Positions 52,141 through 61,632 of a stretch of DNA of 64,000 bases are shown here, piece after piece. This DNA comes from Phycisphaerae bacterium (GTDB lineage Bacteria; Planctomycetota; Phycisphaerae; SM23-33). The stretch lies in the NCBI GenBank assembly GCA_030745875.1, contig JASLNT010000079.1, forward strand, positions 44,772 to 108,771, in the 5' to 3' direction. Both the position numbers and the translations under genes were made by a program. Below the pieces are notes generated by a model. It made no database searches, was not told where the DNA came from, and worked only from the letters and a program-made list of their open reading frames with translations. Each line of letters begins with the position of its first letter. The first letter of the stretch is position 1.

Positions 52141-52995
52141 ATGACGAAACGAATAAAGCGAATGATTTGGCATATATTCATCGCACTTGCGGGGGGCTAC
52201 GTTCTTCTGGCCGCACTGCTGTTTGTCTTTCAGGGGAAGCTGGTCTATCGTCCCACCGCCAAGCACGTAGCGACGCCCATGCAGCACGAACACCCGATGG
52301 ACTACGAAGACGTGTGGTTGGAGGCTTCGGACGGAGTGAAATTGCACGGGTGGTTCCTGCCCGTTGAATCGTCCAAAGGCACTGTGCTGATGTTCCACGG
52401 AAACGGGGGCAACGTTTCGCACAGGCTTGAGACCATCGCCATATTCCACGATCTGGGATACAACGCGATGATTATCGACTATCGCGGTTACGGGCGCAGC
52501 GAAGGGTCGCCCGGTGAGCATGGAACCTATCGCGACGCCGAAGCCGCGTGGAAATATCTCATATCCGAGCGGAAGCTGGACCCCAAACGGATCGTCATAT
52601 TCGGGCGATCGCTGGGCTCGGCGGTGGCGGCGTGGTTGGCTGTTGAGAAGCAGTCGGCGGGGCTTATCCTCGAATCGGCGTTTACGTCCATACCGGACAT
52701 GGGAGCCGAACTCTACAAGTTCCTGCCCGTGCGATTGCTGGCGAGAATCAAATACGACACCTTCGGGCGGATTAAACAGGTGCGCTGCCCGCTGCTGATC
52801 ATCCATTCGCCTGACGACGAGATCATCCCGTATCATCACGGACAGAAGCTGTTTGCCGCCGCAAATGAACCAAAGCGATTCCTGGAGATTTCCGGGGGAC
52901 ATAACGACGGATTCATGAGGTCCGGAAAGACCTACACCGGATGCCTCGCCGAATTCCTGGAATCGGCGATATCTTCTTCAGCCGGTGATGATTGA
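52141..52995 (+). CDS. Membrane-anchored alpha/beta hydrolase
   Basis: 284 residues from ATG 52141; ATG 52111, overlapping the rnfB end, would add ten polar residues. One N-terminal membrane helix (IFIALAGGYVLLAALLFVF). Catalytic triad: Ser in IFGRSLGSAVA, Asp in IIHSPDDEIIP, His in ISGGHNDGF; oxyanion strand VLMFHGNGGNVSH. Resembles the BEM46/YfhR family of serine hydrolases of unknown substrate. It follows rnfB but has no clear functional link. Converges with apbE, ends adjacent. Confidence 0.85.
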   Translation: MTKRIKRMIWHIFIALAGGYVLLAALLFVFQGKLVYRPTAKHVATPMQHEHPMDYEDVWLEASDGVKLHGWFLPVESSKGTVLMFHGNGGNVSHRLETIAIFHDLGYNAMIIDYRGYGRSEGSPGEHGTYRDAEAAWKYLISERKLDPKRIVIFGRSLGSAVAAWLAVEKQSAGLILESAFTSIPDMGAELYKFLPVRLLARIKYDTFGRIKQVRCPLLIIHSPDDEIIPYHHGQKLFAAANEPKRFLEISGGHNDGFMRSGKTYTGCLAEFLESAISSSAGDD

Positions 52996-54051
52996 TCACC
53001 GGTCGTCGGAGGGCGATTCGGCCAGCAGCTTGTCGAATCCGGGGGTCATCACCAGGCGATAATCCTCCGGTCCGCCGATCACCAGCATCGCCTCCAAACC
53101 GCTTTCTTCGTCGATAAGCTCCAGGCCCGCCTCGCCCAGCACGCTCAGCGCTGTGGCCCAGGCGTCGGCGGCGGTTGCGGTCGGAGCAACCACCGTGACT
53201 GACGGCGCCTTATTCACCGGGCGACCGGTGCGGGGGTCCACAATATGGCTGTAACGCTTTGAGTCGATCTCGAAGAATCGCTCGTAGTTTCCGCTGGTGC
53301 ACACCGCGCCGTCAGACAGTTCGACTATCGCGAATGTCGGATCTCCGTTGAACGGGCTGCGGACGCCGATGCGCCACTTGCCTCCGCCGGCGCGCTTTCC
53401 GAAGCAGCGAATATCTCCGCCCACATTGACCATCCCGCCGGATATCCCGGCGTTTTGGAGGGCTTCAGCGGCCTGATCTATACCGAAACCCTTTGCGATT
53501 CCTCCCAGATCGACGCTGGCGGAGTCCGCTTTCTTGACCGCAGAATCGGTCCGCAGTTCGATCTTATCCCACCCGCACTTGCTCACGGCCAGGGCGATCT
53601 GTTCATCGGTGGGCGCTTGTTTGGCGTCTTTCGCCTTGCGCCACACCTGCAGGATCGGGCGGCAGGTCACGTCGAACGCGCCATCGGTATGTTTGGCTAG
53701 TTGTTTCGACAGTCGCAGCAGGCCCAGCGTAATTTCCGAGAGCTTGGCGGGTTGTCCAGCGGGGGCGGTGTTGAACTGCGAAAGTTCAGTGGCTTCCATC
53801 CACGAACTCATCTTCGCTTCGACGTTTCGTAGGGCGTGTTCGGCGTCGCGGAGAGCGGTGTTTGCTTTTTCGGCGCGGCTGGCGCGCGCTACGGCGGTGA
53901 GTTCGGTTTCCGTTCCCATGATGCCGACAGGCTTGTGCGGGAACGGGCGCAGCGGATCCTCGGCGGGCTCGGTCGGTTTGCAGCCGGATGAGGCGATCAG
54001 GGCGGTTGCGATGCACGCGACGGTCAGCAGTTTTAATACTGTCGAGTTCAT
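52996..54051 (-). CDS. apbE: FAD:protein FMN transferase lipoprotein
   Basis: 351 residues. Lipoprotein signal (ATALIASSGCKPT). ApbE motifs: MGTETELTA, MSSWMEATELSQFN, SVDLGGIAKGFGIDQAAEAL, GGMVNVGGDIRCFG, YSHIVDPRTGRPVN, the FAD and Mg sites. It attaches FMN to a Thr in S(T)GAT-like motifs of exported proteins, such as RnfG and RnfD encoded just upstream on the other strand. It is 16 bases after queF in the same direction. Confidence 0.95.
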   Translation of the reverse strand: MNSTVLKLLTVACIATALIASSGCKPTEPAEDPLRPFPHKPVGIMGTETELTAVARASRAEKANTALRDAEHALRNVEAKMSSWMEATELSQFNTAPAGQPAKLSEITLGLLRLSKQLAKHTDGAFDVTCRPILQVWRKAKDAKQAPTDEQIALAVSKCGWDKIELRTDSAVKKADSASVDLGGIAKGFGIDQAAEALQNAGISGGMVNVGGDIRCFGKRAGGGKWRIGVRSPFNGDPTFAIVELSDGAVCTSGNYERFFEIDSKRYSHIVDPRTGRPVNKAPSVTVVAPTATAADAWATALSVLGEAGLELIDEESGLEAMLVIGGPEDYRLVMTPGFDKLLAESPSDDR

Positions 54052-54067
54052 AATTGTCGCCCGTCGC

Positions 54068-54412
54068 TCATGCTTCGTCGGGATATTTCGCGATCACCAC
54101 CGAATGCATCCCGCCGCGGGGCGTGAATTCGCCCGTTACGGTCATCGTCCTGGGCGAAAGCGCTGTCACCATGTCGTCAAGAATGCGGTTGACCACGTCT
54201 TCGTAAAACACGCCCTCGTTGCGGAAGCTCTGGAGATAGAACTTCAGGCTCTTCAGTTCGATGCACAGGGCGTCGGCGACGTATTCAATCTCGATCGTAC
54301 CGTAGTCGGGCTGCCCGGTCTTGGGGCATACGGACGTGAACTCCGGGGCTACGTGACGAATGGTGTAGTTGCGGTTGGGGTGCGGGTTGTCGAATGTCTC
54401 GATCTCGCTCAT
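54068..54412 (-). CDS. queF: NADPH-dependent preQ0 reductase
   Basis: 114 residues, the short (YkvM-type) form. [21 protein letters not shown] has the catalytic Cys and QueF signature; [23 protein letters not shown] and [16 protein letters not shown] are conserved. It reduces 7-cyano-7-deazaguanine to preQ1 for queuosine tRNA. Divergent from queC (89-base gap), which makes its substrate. No clear preQ1 riboswitch seen in the gap. Confidence 0.95.
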   Translation of the reverse strand: MSEIETFDNPHPNRNYTIRHVAPEFTSVCPKTGQPDYGTIEIEYVADALCIELKSLKFYLQSFRNEGVFYEDVVNRILDDMVTALSPRTMTVTGEFTPRGGMHSVVIAKYPDEA

Positions 54413-54501
54413 CGGCGTATTCCTTGCTGCGGGTTGGTGTTTTTGCGTCCAACTAGCCTACACTCATTGCATCGAAAGTAAAAGAGCTGTAACTTGTACG
54501 T

Positions 54502-55215
54502 ATGATGCAAACCGACCAGAAACATGCGGTAGTCCTGCTCTCGGGCGGACTCGATTCGGCCACGGCGCTCGCCATAGCCTGTGAAACGGGCTTCGTATGT
54601 CACGCGATAAGCTTTGACTATGGACAGCGGCACGATGTTGAACTCGCCTCCGCCGGCTCCGTCGGCCGGGTGCTGGGAGTAGTCGAACATCGCGTGGTGA
54701 AGATCGACCTGTCGGCGGAGGCGGGGTTCGGACACAGCGCCCTTACCGACGATATTGACGTGCCGATGGACCGCGACGTCACCGAGGGCATACCGGAGAC
54801 CTACGTCCCGGCCCGAAACACGATCTTCCTGAGCATAGCGCTGGGTTTCGCGGAAGTCATCGGAGCCCGGGACATTTTCATCGGAGTGAACGCCGTCGAC
54901 TACAGCGGATACCCCGACTGTCGCCCCGAGTTCATAGAAGCGTTTGAGAAACTGGCGAATCTCGCAACCGCCGCCGGTGTCGAAGGCGACCACCCATTCG
55001 TTATCCACGCGCCGCTGGCGGGCATGACCAAGGCGCAGATCATCGCACGCGGCGCCGAGTTGGGGGTCGACTACTCGCTGACGCACAGTTGCTACGCCCC
55101 GGCGCCCGACGGAGCCGCGTGCGGACACTGCGATTCGTGTCGCCTGCGAGCCGACGGTTTCAAAACCGCGGGCATTCCCGATCCCACAAAATACGCACCG
55201 GGAGCCGCCCAATGA
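54502..55215 (+). CDS. queC: 7-cyano-7-deazaguanine synthase
   Basis: 237 residues. PP-loop [32 protein letters not shown], and zinc site [20 protein letters not shown]. It makes preQ0 from carboxydeazaguanine and ammonia with ATP. Paired with queF across a divergent promoter region; queD and queE are not in the window. ATGA overlap with the following GDSL gene. Confidence 0.95.
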   Translation: MMQTDQKHAVVLLSGGLDSATALAIACETGFVCHAISFDYGQRHDVELASAGSVGRVLGVVEHRVVKIDLSAEAGFGHSALTDDIDVPMDRDVTEGIPETYVPARNTIFLSIALGFAEVIGARDIFIGVNAVDYSGYPDCRPEFIEAFEKLANLATAAGVEGDHPFVIHAPLAGMTKAQIIARGAELGVDYSLTHSCYAPAPDGAACGHCDSCRLRADGFKTAGIPDPTKYAPGAAQ

Positions 55216-55832
55216 CATCGGTGATTGAAGACGGGTCGCTGGTCCTGTTCCAGGGCGACAGCATCACCGACGCCGGGCGCAACTATTACGATCCGCTAAG
55301 CATGGGCGACGGATACGCCCGGATGGCCGCCGCACGCTTTGAAGGCTCCGACGTTCGATTCCTGAATCGCGGGATAAGCGGTAATCGCGCGGTCGATCTG
55401 CAGGCCCGCTGGGACCGCGACTGCCTGGCGCTGAGACCTGATTGGGTTTCGATCATGATTGGCGTGAACGACGCATGGCGCCGGTACGATTCAAACGATC
55501 CGACCTCGTGCGACGCGTTCGCCGAATCGTATCGCGACATCCTCACCCAAACCCGCGACATTCTCGGAGCCCGCCTGATAATCCTCGAACCGTTCGTCCT
55601 TCCGGTCTCGCCCTATGTCGAGAGCTTTCGCGAGGATCTCGACCCGAAGATCGAAGCGGCCCGATTGCTGGCTGGCGAGTTTGACGCGATCTACGTGCCG
55701 CTGGACAGTCTGTTCGCCGAAGCCGTATCGACTCGCCCGCCTCAACACTGGTCCGAAGACGGAGTACATCCCACACTCGCCGGGCACCAACTAATCGCAA
55801 ATGCATGGGTCGAGGCGCTTGGCGCCCCATAG
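55212..55832 (+). CDS. SGNH/GDSL-family hydrolase
   Basis: 206 residues from ATG 55212, overlapping the queC stop; the open frame upstream is out of frame with queC and not used. Block [15 protein letters not shown] with Ser, block [17 protein letters not shown], block [16 protein letters not shown], block [18 protein letters not shown] (Asp-x-x-His). No signal peptide, so cytoplasmic. Substrate unknown; carbohydrate esterases and lipases of this fold look alike. Confidence 0.9.
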   Translation: MTSVIEDGSLVLFQGDSITDAGRNYYDPLSMGDGYARMAAARFEGSDVRFLNRGISGNRAVDLQARWDRDCLALRPDWVSIMIGVNDAWRRYDSNDPTSCDAFAESYRDILTQTRDILGARLIILEPFVLPVSPYVESFREDLDPKIEAARLLAGEFDAIYVPLDSLFAEAVSTRPPQHWSEDGVHPTLAGHQLIANAWVEALGAP

Positions 55833-55866
55833 ACTCTCCGCACTGCTTGCACAGGATAAGATCGCT

Positions 55867-55894
55867 TTGCGTTTGTCGGTAATTGCGCTAGAAT
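55867..55894 (+). promoter_or_regulatory. Putative promoter of the LRR lipoprotein
   Basis: TTGCGT (55867-55872), 16 bases, TAGAAT (55889-55894), 71 bases before the ATG. Confidence 0.4.
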
Positions 55895-55964
55895 TGTCGG
55901 ACGGGTCTGCGATGTTTGTCGGCGCGGGCGTTTTCGGAGCGGCCCGGGATTAAGGAGCTGTCGG

Positions 55965-56960
55965 ATGATGCGTGATGTTGTTGCAGCAGTCGGTGTGCTC
56001 GGGTGCTTGTGCGTCGCGATGTGTCTCTTGGGCGGATGCGAGGCTCCAACTCCCGATTCACTGAAGCGAAACGCGCCGAAGGTCGCAATCCCCCAAGCCG
56101 TCCGGACCGCCGTTGCAAAGCAACTCGACAAAGCTCCGACGGACGTGACGCTGGAGGATCTGGCCGGCGTGCGCGAATTGAATCTGGTCGGCGAGGATGT
56201 TGACGACCTATCGTTCGCAGCGCACATGCCGAAACTCCGCATTCTCGACCTGCGTTTCACTCGTGTTAGCGATCTTAGTCCGCTGGTCGGCTTGGAGGAT
56301 CTGTGGTGGCTGAGCGTGGAAAGCTCGCGGGTGACGGATATTTCCCCACTCAAGGAGGTCCCGCATCTTACGAAGCTCTTTCTCACTGACACGAAGGTAT
56401 CGGACCTTGGTCCGCTCAAAGGGCTTGTTCACTTGAGGTCACTGTCCATTGAGGGAACCGAAGTTTCGAATCTGGAGCCCATTACGGGGCTGAGCGATTT
56501 GTGGTACTTCTGGTGCGATCGGACTGAAGTCCGCAGCATTGCTCCTTTGAGCGGTATGAAGAAGTTGGAGAAGCTTGGGCTTTCAGAGACCGGAATATCT
56601 GACATTAACCCGCTGGCGGGTAAAGCGTTGCTGAGTGAACTCAATCTCTACTCCGCTCCGGTCCGGGATCTGACGCCTCTGGCTGAATGTCGGAATCTGG
56701 AGGTCCTGGACCTCGGTCGGACCGGTGTCAGCGACCTTACTCCTTTGCGATCCCTGGTGTGTCTGCGGAGCCTGAGTCTGGGACGAACGGCGATTACCAC
56801 GCTGGAATCGCTTTCTTCGTTGAAAAAACTGGAATACTTGGACATTGTTTTTACGAAGGTGGGAGACCTTAAACCCATCAGCGATCTGCCCAAATTGAAA
56901 GATGTCCGATTATTCGGGACTTCCGCCGCCGCCAGGGGTGCCGTCTGGCCGAAAGAATGA
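55965..56960 (+). CDS. Leucine-rich-repeat lipoprotein
   Basis: 331 residues; AAGGAG precedes the ATG. Lipobox CVAMCLLGGCE, with lipidated Cys near residue 25. The rest is about 11 internalin-type LRRs of about 22 residues (LRILDLRFTRVSDLSPLVGL, LTKLFLTDTKVSDLGPLKGL, LRSLSLGRTAITTLESL). It forms a curved binding surface on the outer cell layers. No enzymatic domain. Single-gene unit, with a terminator-like hairpin downstream. Confidence 0.88.
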   Translation: MMRDVVAAVGVLGCLCVAMCLLGGCEAPTPDSLKRNAPKVAIPQAVRTAVAKQLDKAPTDVTLEDLAGVRELNLVGEDVDDLSFAAHMPKLRILDLRFTRVSDLSPLVGLEDLWWLSVESSRVTDISPLKEVPHLTKLFLTDTKVSDLGPLKGLVHLRSLSIEGTEVSNLEPITGLSDLWYFWCDRTEVRSIAPLSGMKKLEKLGLSETGISDINPLAGKALLSELNLYSAPVRDLTPLAECRNLEVLDLGRTGVSDLTPLRSLVCLRSLSLGRTAITTLESLSSLKKLEYLDIVFTKVGDLKPISDLPKLKDVRLFGTSAAARGAVWPKE

Positions 56961-57093
56961 GAGCTTCAGGTGTCCTTTCGAGTGTCATGACGCACTGCTT
57001 ATCGGACGGATTCTGGTACGACGTTCGCCGTATCGCATAGCTCATTATCCGTGAGTGCGTCGGGGGTTCTGAACCGGCTCCGGGATATTCAGT

Positions 57094-57125
57094 CGTGCCT
57101 TCCGGGGACGGCGCGGTTTTTTTTT
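57094..57125 (+). terminator. Rho-independent terminator in the gap after the LRR gene
   Basis: CGTGCC-TTCC (57094-57103) pairs with GGGGA-GGCGCG with a wobble and a small bulge, followed by nine T from 57117. The remaining gap (57126-57405) holds a TATAAT box at 57159-57164 but no gene. Confidence 0.7.
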
Positions 57126-57405
57126 CTTCATTATCAAAACAGCGGGATTTGTTATGGCTATAATGAATGGAACTCGCAGGATTGATCGATTTGAGGATTA
57201 TCCGGCGGGGTCAATTGTTTCGCCCGATGGATGATGCTGGAAACAAGCGGTATCGGATATCAGGGCTTGATAAGCGCCATGTTGGCTTCAGGGCGTGAGT
57301 TTGGGATCACAAGATCTTGTGCGCCCGGAGTGCGCGCCCTGCGAGCCGCGTTAGGAATTGTGGGAGCTCGCCAATTCGGGCCCCCGTTAGCGAAAGGAGT
57401 TTCAC

Positions 57406-59685
57406 ATGTACAGGAAGATGATTGGATGTATTGTCTTGGCTTTCGCAGTTACGACTGTGGCGATGCTTGCCGGCTGCGAGACTCATATGCCCCATTCCTT
57501 TACTCTAGCCCCGGGCGATGTCGAGCGCATGCACGGTGAGCCCGCCGAAGGCGGTTACTATACGAACTGGGACCCGTTCGCCGCGTCAATTGAATTAAGG
57601 CCCGTTCGCGACGTTAATCCCGTTCGTACGCAGCATGTTTTTGTCGCCACTGTCAAAGACAAGAACGGAAAACCGCTGCCGAACAGACGTATCGAGTGGT
57701 TGATCGCCGAAGGCAGTGTCGGTTCCATTGTCGAGGTTGACGAGAGCGGATGGCGCTCCACGCGAGGCCACAAGCTCACCAACAGGTTTGCAATTACGCA
57801 CACGAACAATTTCGATCATACTCTCACCAGGGGCAACAACGACCCCAAAGACGACATCAAGCTGAAGCGCGGGCAGACCTGGTGCGTGATAACCTCTCCG
57901 ATAGAGGGCACGACCCACGTTATTGCTTACGCGCCGGGCGTATACGACTGGTCCAAGCACAAAGTCTTCGCCGTTAAACATTGGCTTGATGCGGCTTGGA
58001 AGTTGCCTCCTCCGGCGGTGAATCGCATCGGAACGCCTCACGTCTTCCAGACGAAGGTCATGAAGCACTCCGATAAGACCCCGCTGGTCGGATACGAAGT
58101 GCAGTACAAGGTTCTTGACGGACCGGCCGCTACGTTCGCGCCCGGAGACAAGCCTGTGGTTACCGTCCTGACCGATAAGAACGGCGTGGCAACGGTTACG
58201 TTGAACCAGACCGCGCCCGCCAAGGGCGTTAACAACGTCGAGATTCGCATCACGCGACCCGAGAACAAGAAATGCTGCAAGGCTGCACAACTGATCCACG
58301 TAGGACGGACCAGCAAGACCTGGATCGCTCCCGCAATCGCCATCACCAAGACGGCTCCGGCGACAGCGGTCGCTGGAAAGCCCTTCTTGTACGGTATTGT
58401 CGTAAGCAATCCCGCAAAGGTCGCCGCCAACAACGCCGTGCTGGTCGACACGCTGCCTGACGGTATCGAGTACGTATCGAGCAACCCCAAGGCCACAGTC
58501 GCCGGACAGAAGCTCTCCTGGTCGCTCGGAACGCTCGGCGCCGGAGCCAGCAAGTCTGTCTCCGTGACCGTCAAGGGTACGAGAACCGGTACGTTCGTGA
58601 ACCGCACGGCGGTTACCGCTGATGACGGACTCGGCGCCAAGGCTCAGGCCACCACGCGCATCATCCAGCCGGCGCTGACGTTGAAAAAGATCGCGCCGGC
58701 CGAAGCGCTGCTTTGCGATACGATTCCCTACTCGATCATCGTAAAGAACGTTGGAGACGCCCCTGCGACCAACGTACGCATTGTCGACAAGCTTCCGGAT
58801 GGGCTGACCATGCTTGACGGTCGAAAGACCGCTGAGTTCGATATCGGAACGCTCGCCCCAGGCGTAAGCAAGGCCGGTAAAGTCACCGTCAAGGCCGCCA
58901 AAGTTGGAACGTACGCCAATACCGCAGTGGTGACCGGCGACGGTGGGCTCAAGGCCAGCGCAGCGTCGAAAACCATCGTTCGCGTTCCCGTGCTCGTGCT
59001 TACAAAGACGGCTCCGAAGATGCGTTTCGTCGGTCGAGCGGTTAAGTACACGATCACCGTAACCAACAACGGCGACGCGGCGGCCAGGAACACTGTTCTG
59101 GTTGACACGCTTCCGTCCAACGCGCAGTTCGTCAACGCATCGGCGGGCGGTAAGATGGCCGGTGGTAAGATCACTTGGCGGTTGGGTTCGCTGGCGCCAA
59201 AGGCGTCGTCAACCGTCACCGTAACCCTCAAGGCCACCTCGCTGGGTCAGATTCGCAACGTTGCGACCGCCACAGCGTATTGCGCCAAGACTTCGGGTGA
59301 GTCCACGACGATTGTCAAGGGCATCCCGGCTATTCTGCTCGAATGCGTGGATATTGAAGATCCCATCGAGGCCGGAAGCAAGGAAACCTACGTGATCACC
59401 GTGACGAACCAGGGTTCGGCGAAGGGTACGAACATCGTGATCGCATGCACCTTGCCCGCCGAACAGGAATATGTTTCGGCCAGTGCGGACACCAAGGCGA
59501 CCGTGAAGGGTAAGTCTGTGGTCTTCGCGCCGTTGAAGTCCCTGGCGCCTGGCGCTAAGGCGGTGTACAAGGTCGTCACGAAGGGCCTGAAAGCTGGTGA
59601 CACCCGCTTCAAGGTCTCGCTGACGAGCGATCAGATGACCTCGCCGGCTGAAGAAACCGAGAGCACGCACATCTTCTCGGATTAA
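57406..59685 (+). CDS. OmcB-like DUF11 repeat surface lipoprotein
   Basis: 759 residues. GAAAGGAG is followed by the ATG. Lipobox VAMLAGCE, Cys near residue 25. An N-terminal Ig-like region (KDKNGKPLPNRRIEWLIAEG, VTVLTDKNGVATVTLNQTAP) precedes at least four DUF11/conserved-repeat domains of about 110 residues, each starting ALTLKKIAP or LVLTKTAPK and containing YTITVTNNGDAAARNTVLVD. The C-terminal domain begins GIPAILLECVDIEDPIE. Planctomycete and chlamydial OmcB-type proteins share this; it likely stabilises the envelope. A close paralogue follows. Confidence 0.9.
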   Translation: MYRKMIGCIVLAFAVTTVAMLAGCETHMPHSFTLAPGDVERMHGEPAEGGYYTNWDPFAASIELRPVRDVNPVRTQHVFVATVKDKNGKPLPNRRIEWLIAEGSVGSIVEVDESGWRSTRGHKLTNRFAITHTNNFDHTLTRGNNDPKDDIKLKRGQTWCVITSPIEGTTHVIAYAPGVYDWSKHKVFAVKHWLDAAWKLPPPAVNRIGTPHVFQTKVMKHSDKTPLVGYEVQYKVLDGPAATFAPGDKPVVTVLTDKNGVATVTLNQTAPAKGVNNVEIRITRPENKKCCKAAQLIHVGRTSKTWIAPAIAITKTAPATAVAGKPFLYGIVVSNPAKVAANNAVLVDTLPDGIEYVSSNPKATVAGQKLSWSLGTLGAGASKSVSVTVKGTRTGTFVNRTAVTADDGLGAKAQATTRIIQPALTLKKIAPAEALLCDTIPYSIIVKNVGDAPATNVRIVDKLPDGLTMLDGRKTAEFDIGTLAPGVSKAGKVTVKAAKVGTYANTAVVTGDGGLKASAASKTIVRVPVLVLTKTAPKMRFVGRAVKYTITVTNNGDAAARNTVLVDTLPSNAQFVNASAGGKMAGGKITWRLGSLAPKASSTVTVTLKATSLGQIRNVATATAYCAKTSGESTTIVKGIPAILLECVDIEDPIEAGSKETYVITVTNQGSAKGTNIVIACTLPAEQEYVSASADTKATVKGKSVVFAPLKSLAPGAKAVYKVVTKGLKAGDTRFKVSLTSDQMTSPAEETESTHIFSD

Positions 59686-59703
59686 TTGCTGAATAGCGAA
59701 TAA

Positions 59704-59742
59704 GGTCAAGGGGACGTCCGCTGAGGCGGCGTTCCCTTGACC
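59704..59742 (+). terminator. Strong hairpin terminator between the OmcB-like genes
   Basis: GGTCAAGGGGACG (59704-59716) and CGTTCCCTTGACC (59730-59742) pair over 13 bp with one G-U wobble; an inner TCCGC/GGCGG stem lies in the loop. Weak T-run behind. Confidence 0.75.
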
Positions 59743-59837
59743 GGACTTCGTTTGATGTTCTCCATGTCTAAGTTGAAACCCACGCCAGCAGCGCATGACG
59801 TCTCGACGGAGAAACCCAAGCAATAAAGGGACAACCA

Positions 59838-61397
59838 ATGACAAGAACAGAACAAATACTGACAATGCTGCTGATCGCAGCGATCGCGTTAGTCGGTTGC
59901 GGTCAGCCGGGCACGGAGATAGCAGGAAGGCCCGCGCCTCCGGACGCAGGCAGACCGGCCCCTCCATCCAACACGCGCACGGCGCCCCCGCCGGCGCCTG
60001 GGCAGGCGATGGTGCGGATGGCGCTTCCGACGGGCGACTTTTCAACCAGCGTGCTGTCCCTGGAGAAGACCGCCCCGAAGGAAGTGCTTGTGGGTAAACC
60101 TTTTGTGTATAACATACGCCTGACTAACCTCACAGGGTCCGCCCTGAAGGGTGTTGTGCTGACAGGGAAGCTCTCAAATAACGTTACGCTTACCGGAACT
60201 GCGCCAAAGGGCGCCGTCACTGGAAGCAATGCGACGTGGAAGGTAGGCGCCCTCGGGCCCAAGCAGAGCAAGACGTTCTCCCTGCAAGGCTCAGCCAAAG
60301 CAACCGGCGTCCTGACAGGCTGTTCGGAAGTCACCTTCGACGTACCGGAAGTCTGCTTGTCGATCAAAGCGGTGCAACCGGCGCTGAAGATTCAGAAGAT
60401 CGCGCCCGCTGAGGTCCTGCTGTGTGAGAATATCGTCTCGAAGATCATAGTGACCAACACCGGAACAGGTAAAGCTTCCAACATCCGAGTCCAGGACAAT
60501 CTGCCTGCGGGTGTGACAACGGTTGACGGAAAGTCGGCTGCAGCGTTTGATTTCGGAGATATCCCTCCGGGAGAGGCTCGCCAGGTAACCGTGACCACCA
60601 AAGCCTCAAAGACAGGCAAGTTCACCAACACTGCAACCGCCGCCGCCGACGGCGGTCTGACCGCCCAGACCAGCGCCACCACCAACGTGACCGTACCGAA
60701 TCTGGCGGTGGACGTGGCCGGTCCCAAAACCCGCTTCGTCGGACGGACCGCTAACTACACCATCACCGTCGCAAACAAAGGAAACGCCGCCGCCAGGGAC
60801 ACCGTGCTGATCGGTGCGATCCCCGCGTCTGCGACACTGGTGACCGCAAGCGACAAAGCCTCCGTCGCCGCCGGTAAGATCTCCTGGAAGCTTGGTGCTA
60901 TCAAGGCTGGAGCCTCCCGAAAAGTCACAATGGCGTTGAAGATGAGCAAACAGGGTCCGGCGCGCACTACAGTCGCCGCCACCGCCTACTGCTCAAAGGC
61001 CAGCGGGCAGGCGGTAACCACCGTTAGAGGAATCCCGGCGATTCTGCTTGAGTGCGTGGACCTCGAAGACCCGATCGAAGTCGGCGCAAACACGACCTAC
61101 GTGATCGCAGTCACCAACCAGGGCAGCGCCGTCGGTACGAACATCGTTATCGAATGCACTCTGCCCGCCGAGCAAACGTTTGTTTCTGCGACCGGACCGA
61201 CCAAGGAAACCGCAAAAGGACAGGTCGTGACCTTCGCGCCGCTGAAGTCGCTGGCGCCAAAGGCCAAGACCACCTATCGCCTGATAGTCAAGGGCGTCAA
61301 GTCCGGAGACGTGCGATTCAAAGTCTCACTGACCAGCGATCAGATGACCTCGCCGGCCGGAGAAACCGAAAGTACGTACATATATTCCGACGAATAG
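59838..61397 (+). CDS. Second OmcB-like DUF11 surface lipoprotein
   Basis: 519 residues. Signal with lipobox IALVGCGQ (Cys near residue 22), then a Pro/Ala-rich spacer to about 60. Three DUF11 domains (SLEKTAPKEVLVGKPFVYNI, ALKIQKIAPAEVLLCE, TRFVGRTANYTITVANKGNA), and a C-terminal domain GIPAILLECVDLEDPIEVG that ends in RFKVSLTSDQMTSPAGETES, over 60% alike by eye to the end of the previous protein. It lacks that protein's Ig-like front. The pair likely arose by tandem duplication. Followed by a terminator hairpin. Confidence 0.9.
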   Translation: MTRTEQILTMLLIAAIALVGCGQPGTEIAGRPAPPDAGRPAPPSNTRTAPPPAPGQAMVRMALPTGDFSTSVLSLEKTAPKEVLVGKPFVYNIRLTNLTGSALKGVVLTGKLSNNVTLTGTAPKGAVTGSNATWKVGALGPKQSKTFSLQGSAKATGVLTGCSEVTFDVPEVCLSIKAVQPALKIQKIAPAEVLLCENIVSKIIVTNTGTGKASNIRVQDNLPAGVTTVDGKSAAAFDFGDIPPGEARQVTVTTKASKTGKFTNTATAAADGGLTAQTSATTNVTVPNLAVDVAGPKTRFVGRTANYTITVANKGNAAARDTVLIGAIPASATLVTASDKASVAAGKISWKLGAIKAGASRKVTMALKMSKQGPARTTVAATAYCSKASGQAVTTVRGIPAILLECVDLEDPIEVGANTTYVIAVTNQGSAVGTNIVIECTLPAEQTFVSATGPTKETAKGQVVTFAPLKSLAPKAKTTYRLIVKGVKSGDVRFKVSLTSDQMTSPAGETESTYIYSDE

Positions 61398-61424
61398 CCG
61401 CCAGCACCGGCAAAATGCCGCAAT

Positions 61425-61456
61425 CAGGGGCGTCTTTGGATTCAAAGGCGCCCCTG
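61425..61456 (+). terminator. Hairpin terminator after the second OmcB-like gene
   Basis: CAGGGGCG-t-CTTTG (61425-61438) pairs with CAAAG-g-CGCCCCTG (61443-61456), 13 bp with one mismatch. Confidence 0.75.
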
Positions 61457-61632
61457 TGTCGCTCTTTCGAGCGTTTATTTCAAATCGGCGTACGCCAGCA
61501 GGTTTACCTTGCTCGTCGCCTCGGATACAATTACAACATAAACACCGGTTCGGGTCGCCCCGGCAGGCGATCTAACCGCAGTTGTCCGACTGACAACACT
61601 ATTTACACGTTCACCGCTAGAAGGAGCACGCA

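Noticed and set aside
54413..54501. preQ1 riboswitch between queF and queC
   Set aside because: The gap is short and shows no recognisable preQ1 aptamer.
57231..57539. 102-codon plus-strand frame
   Set aside because: Overlaps the start of the OmcB-like gene in another frame, no ribosome site or motif.
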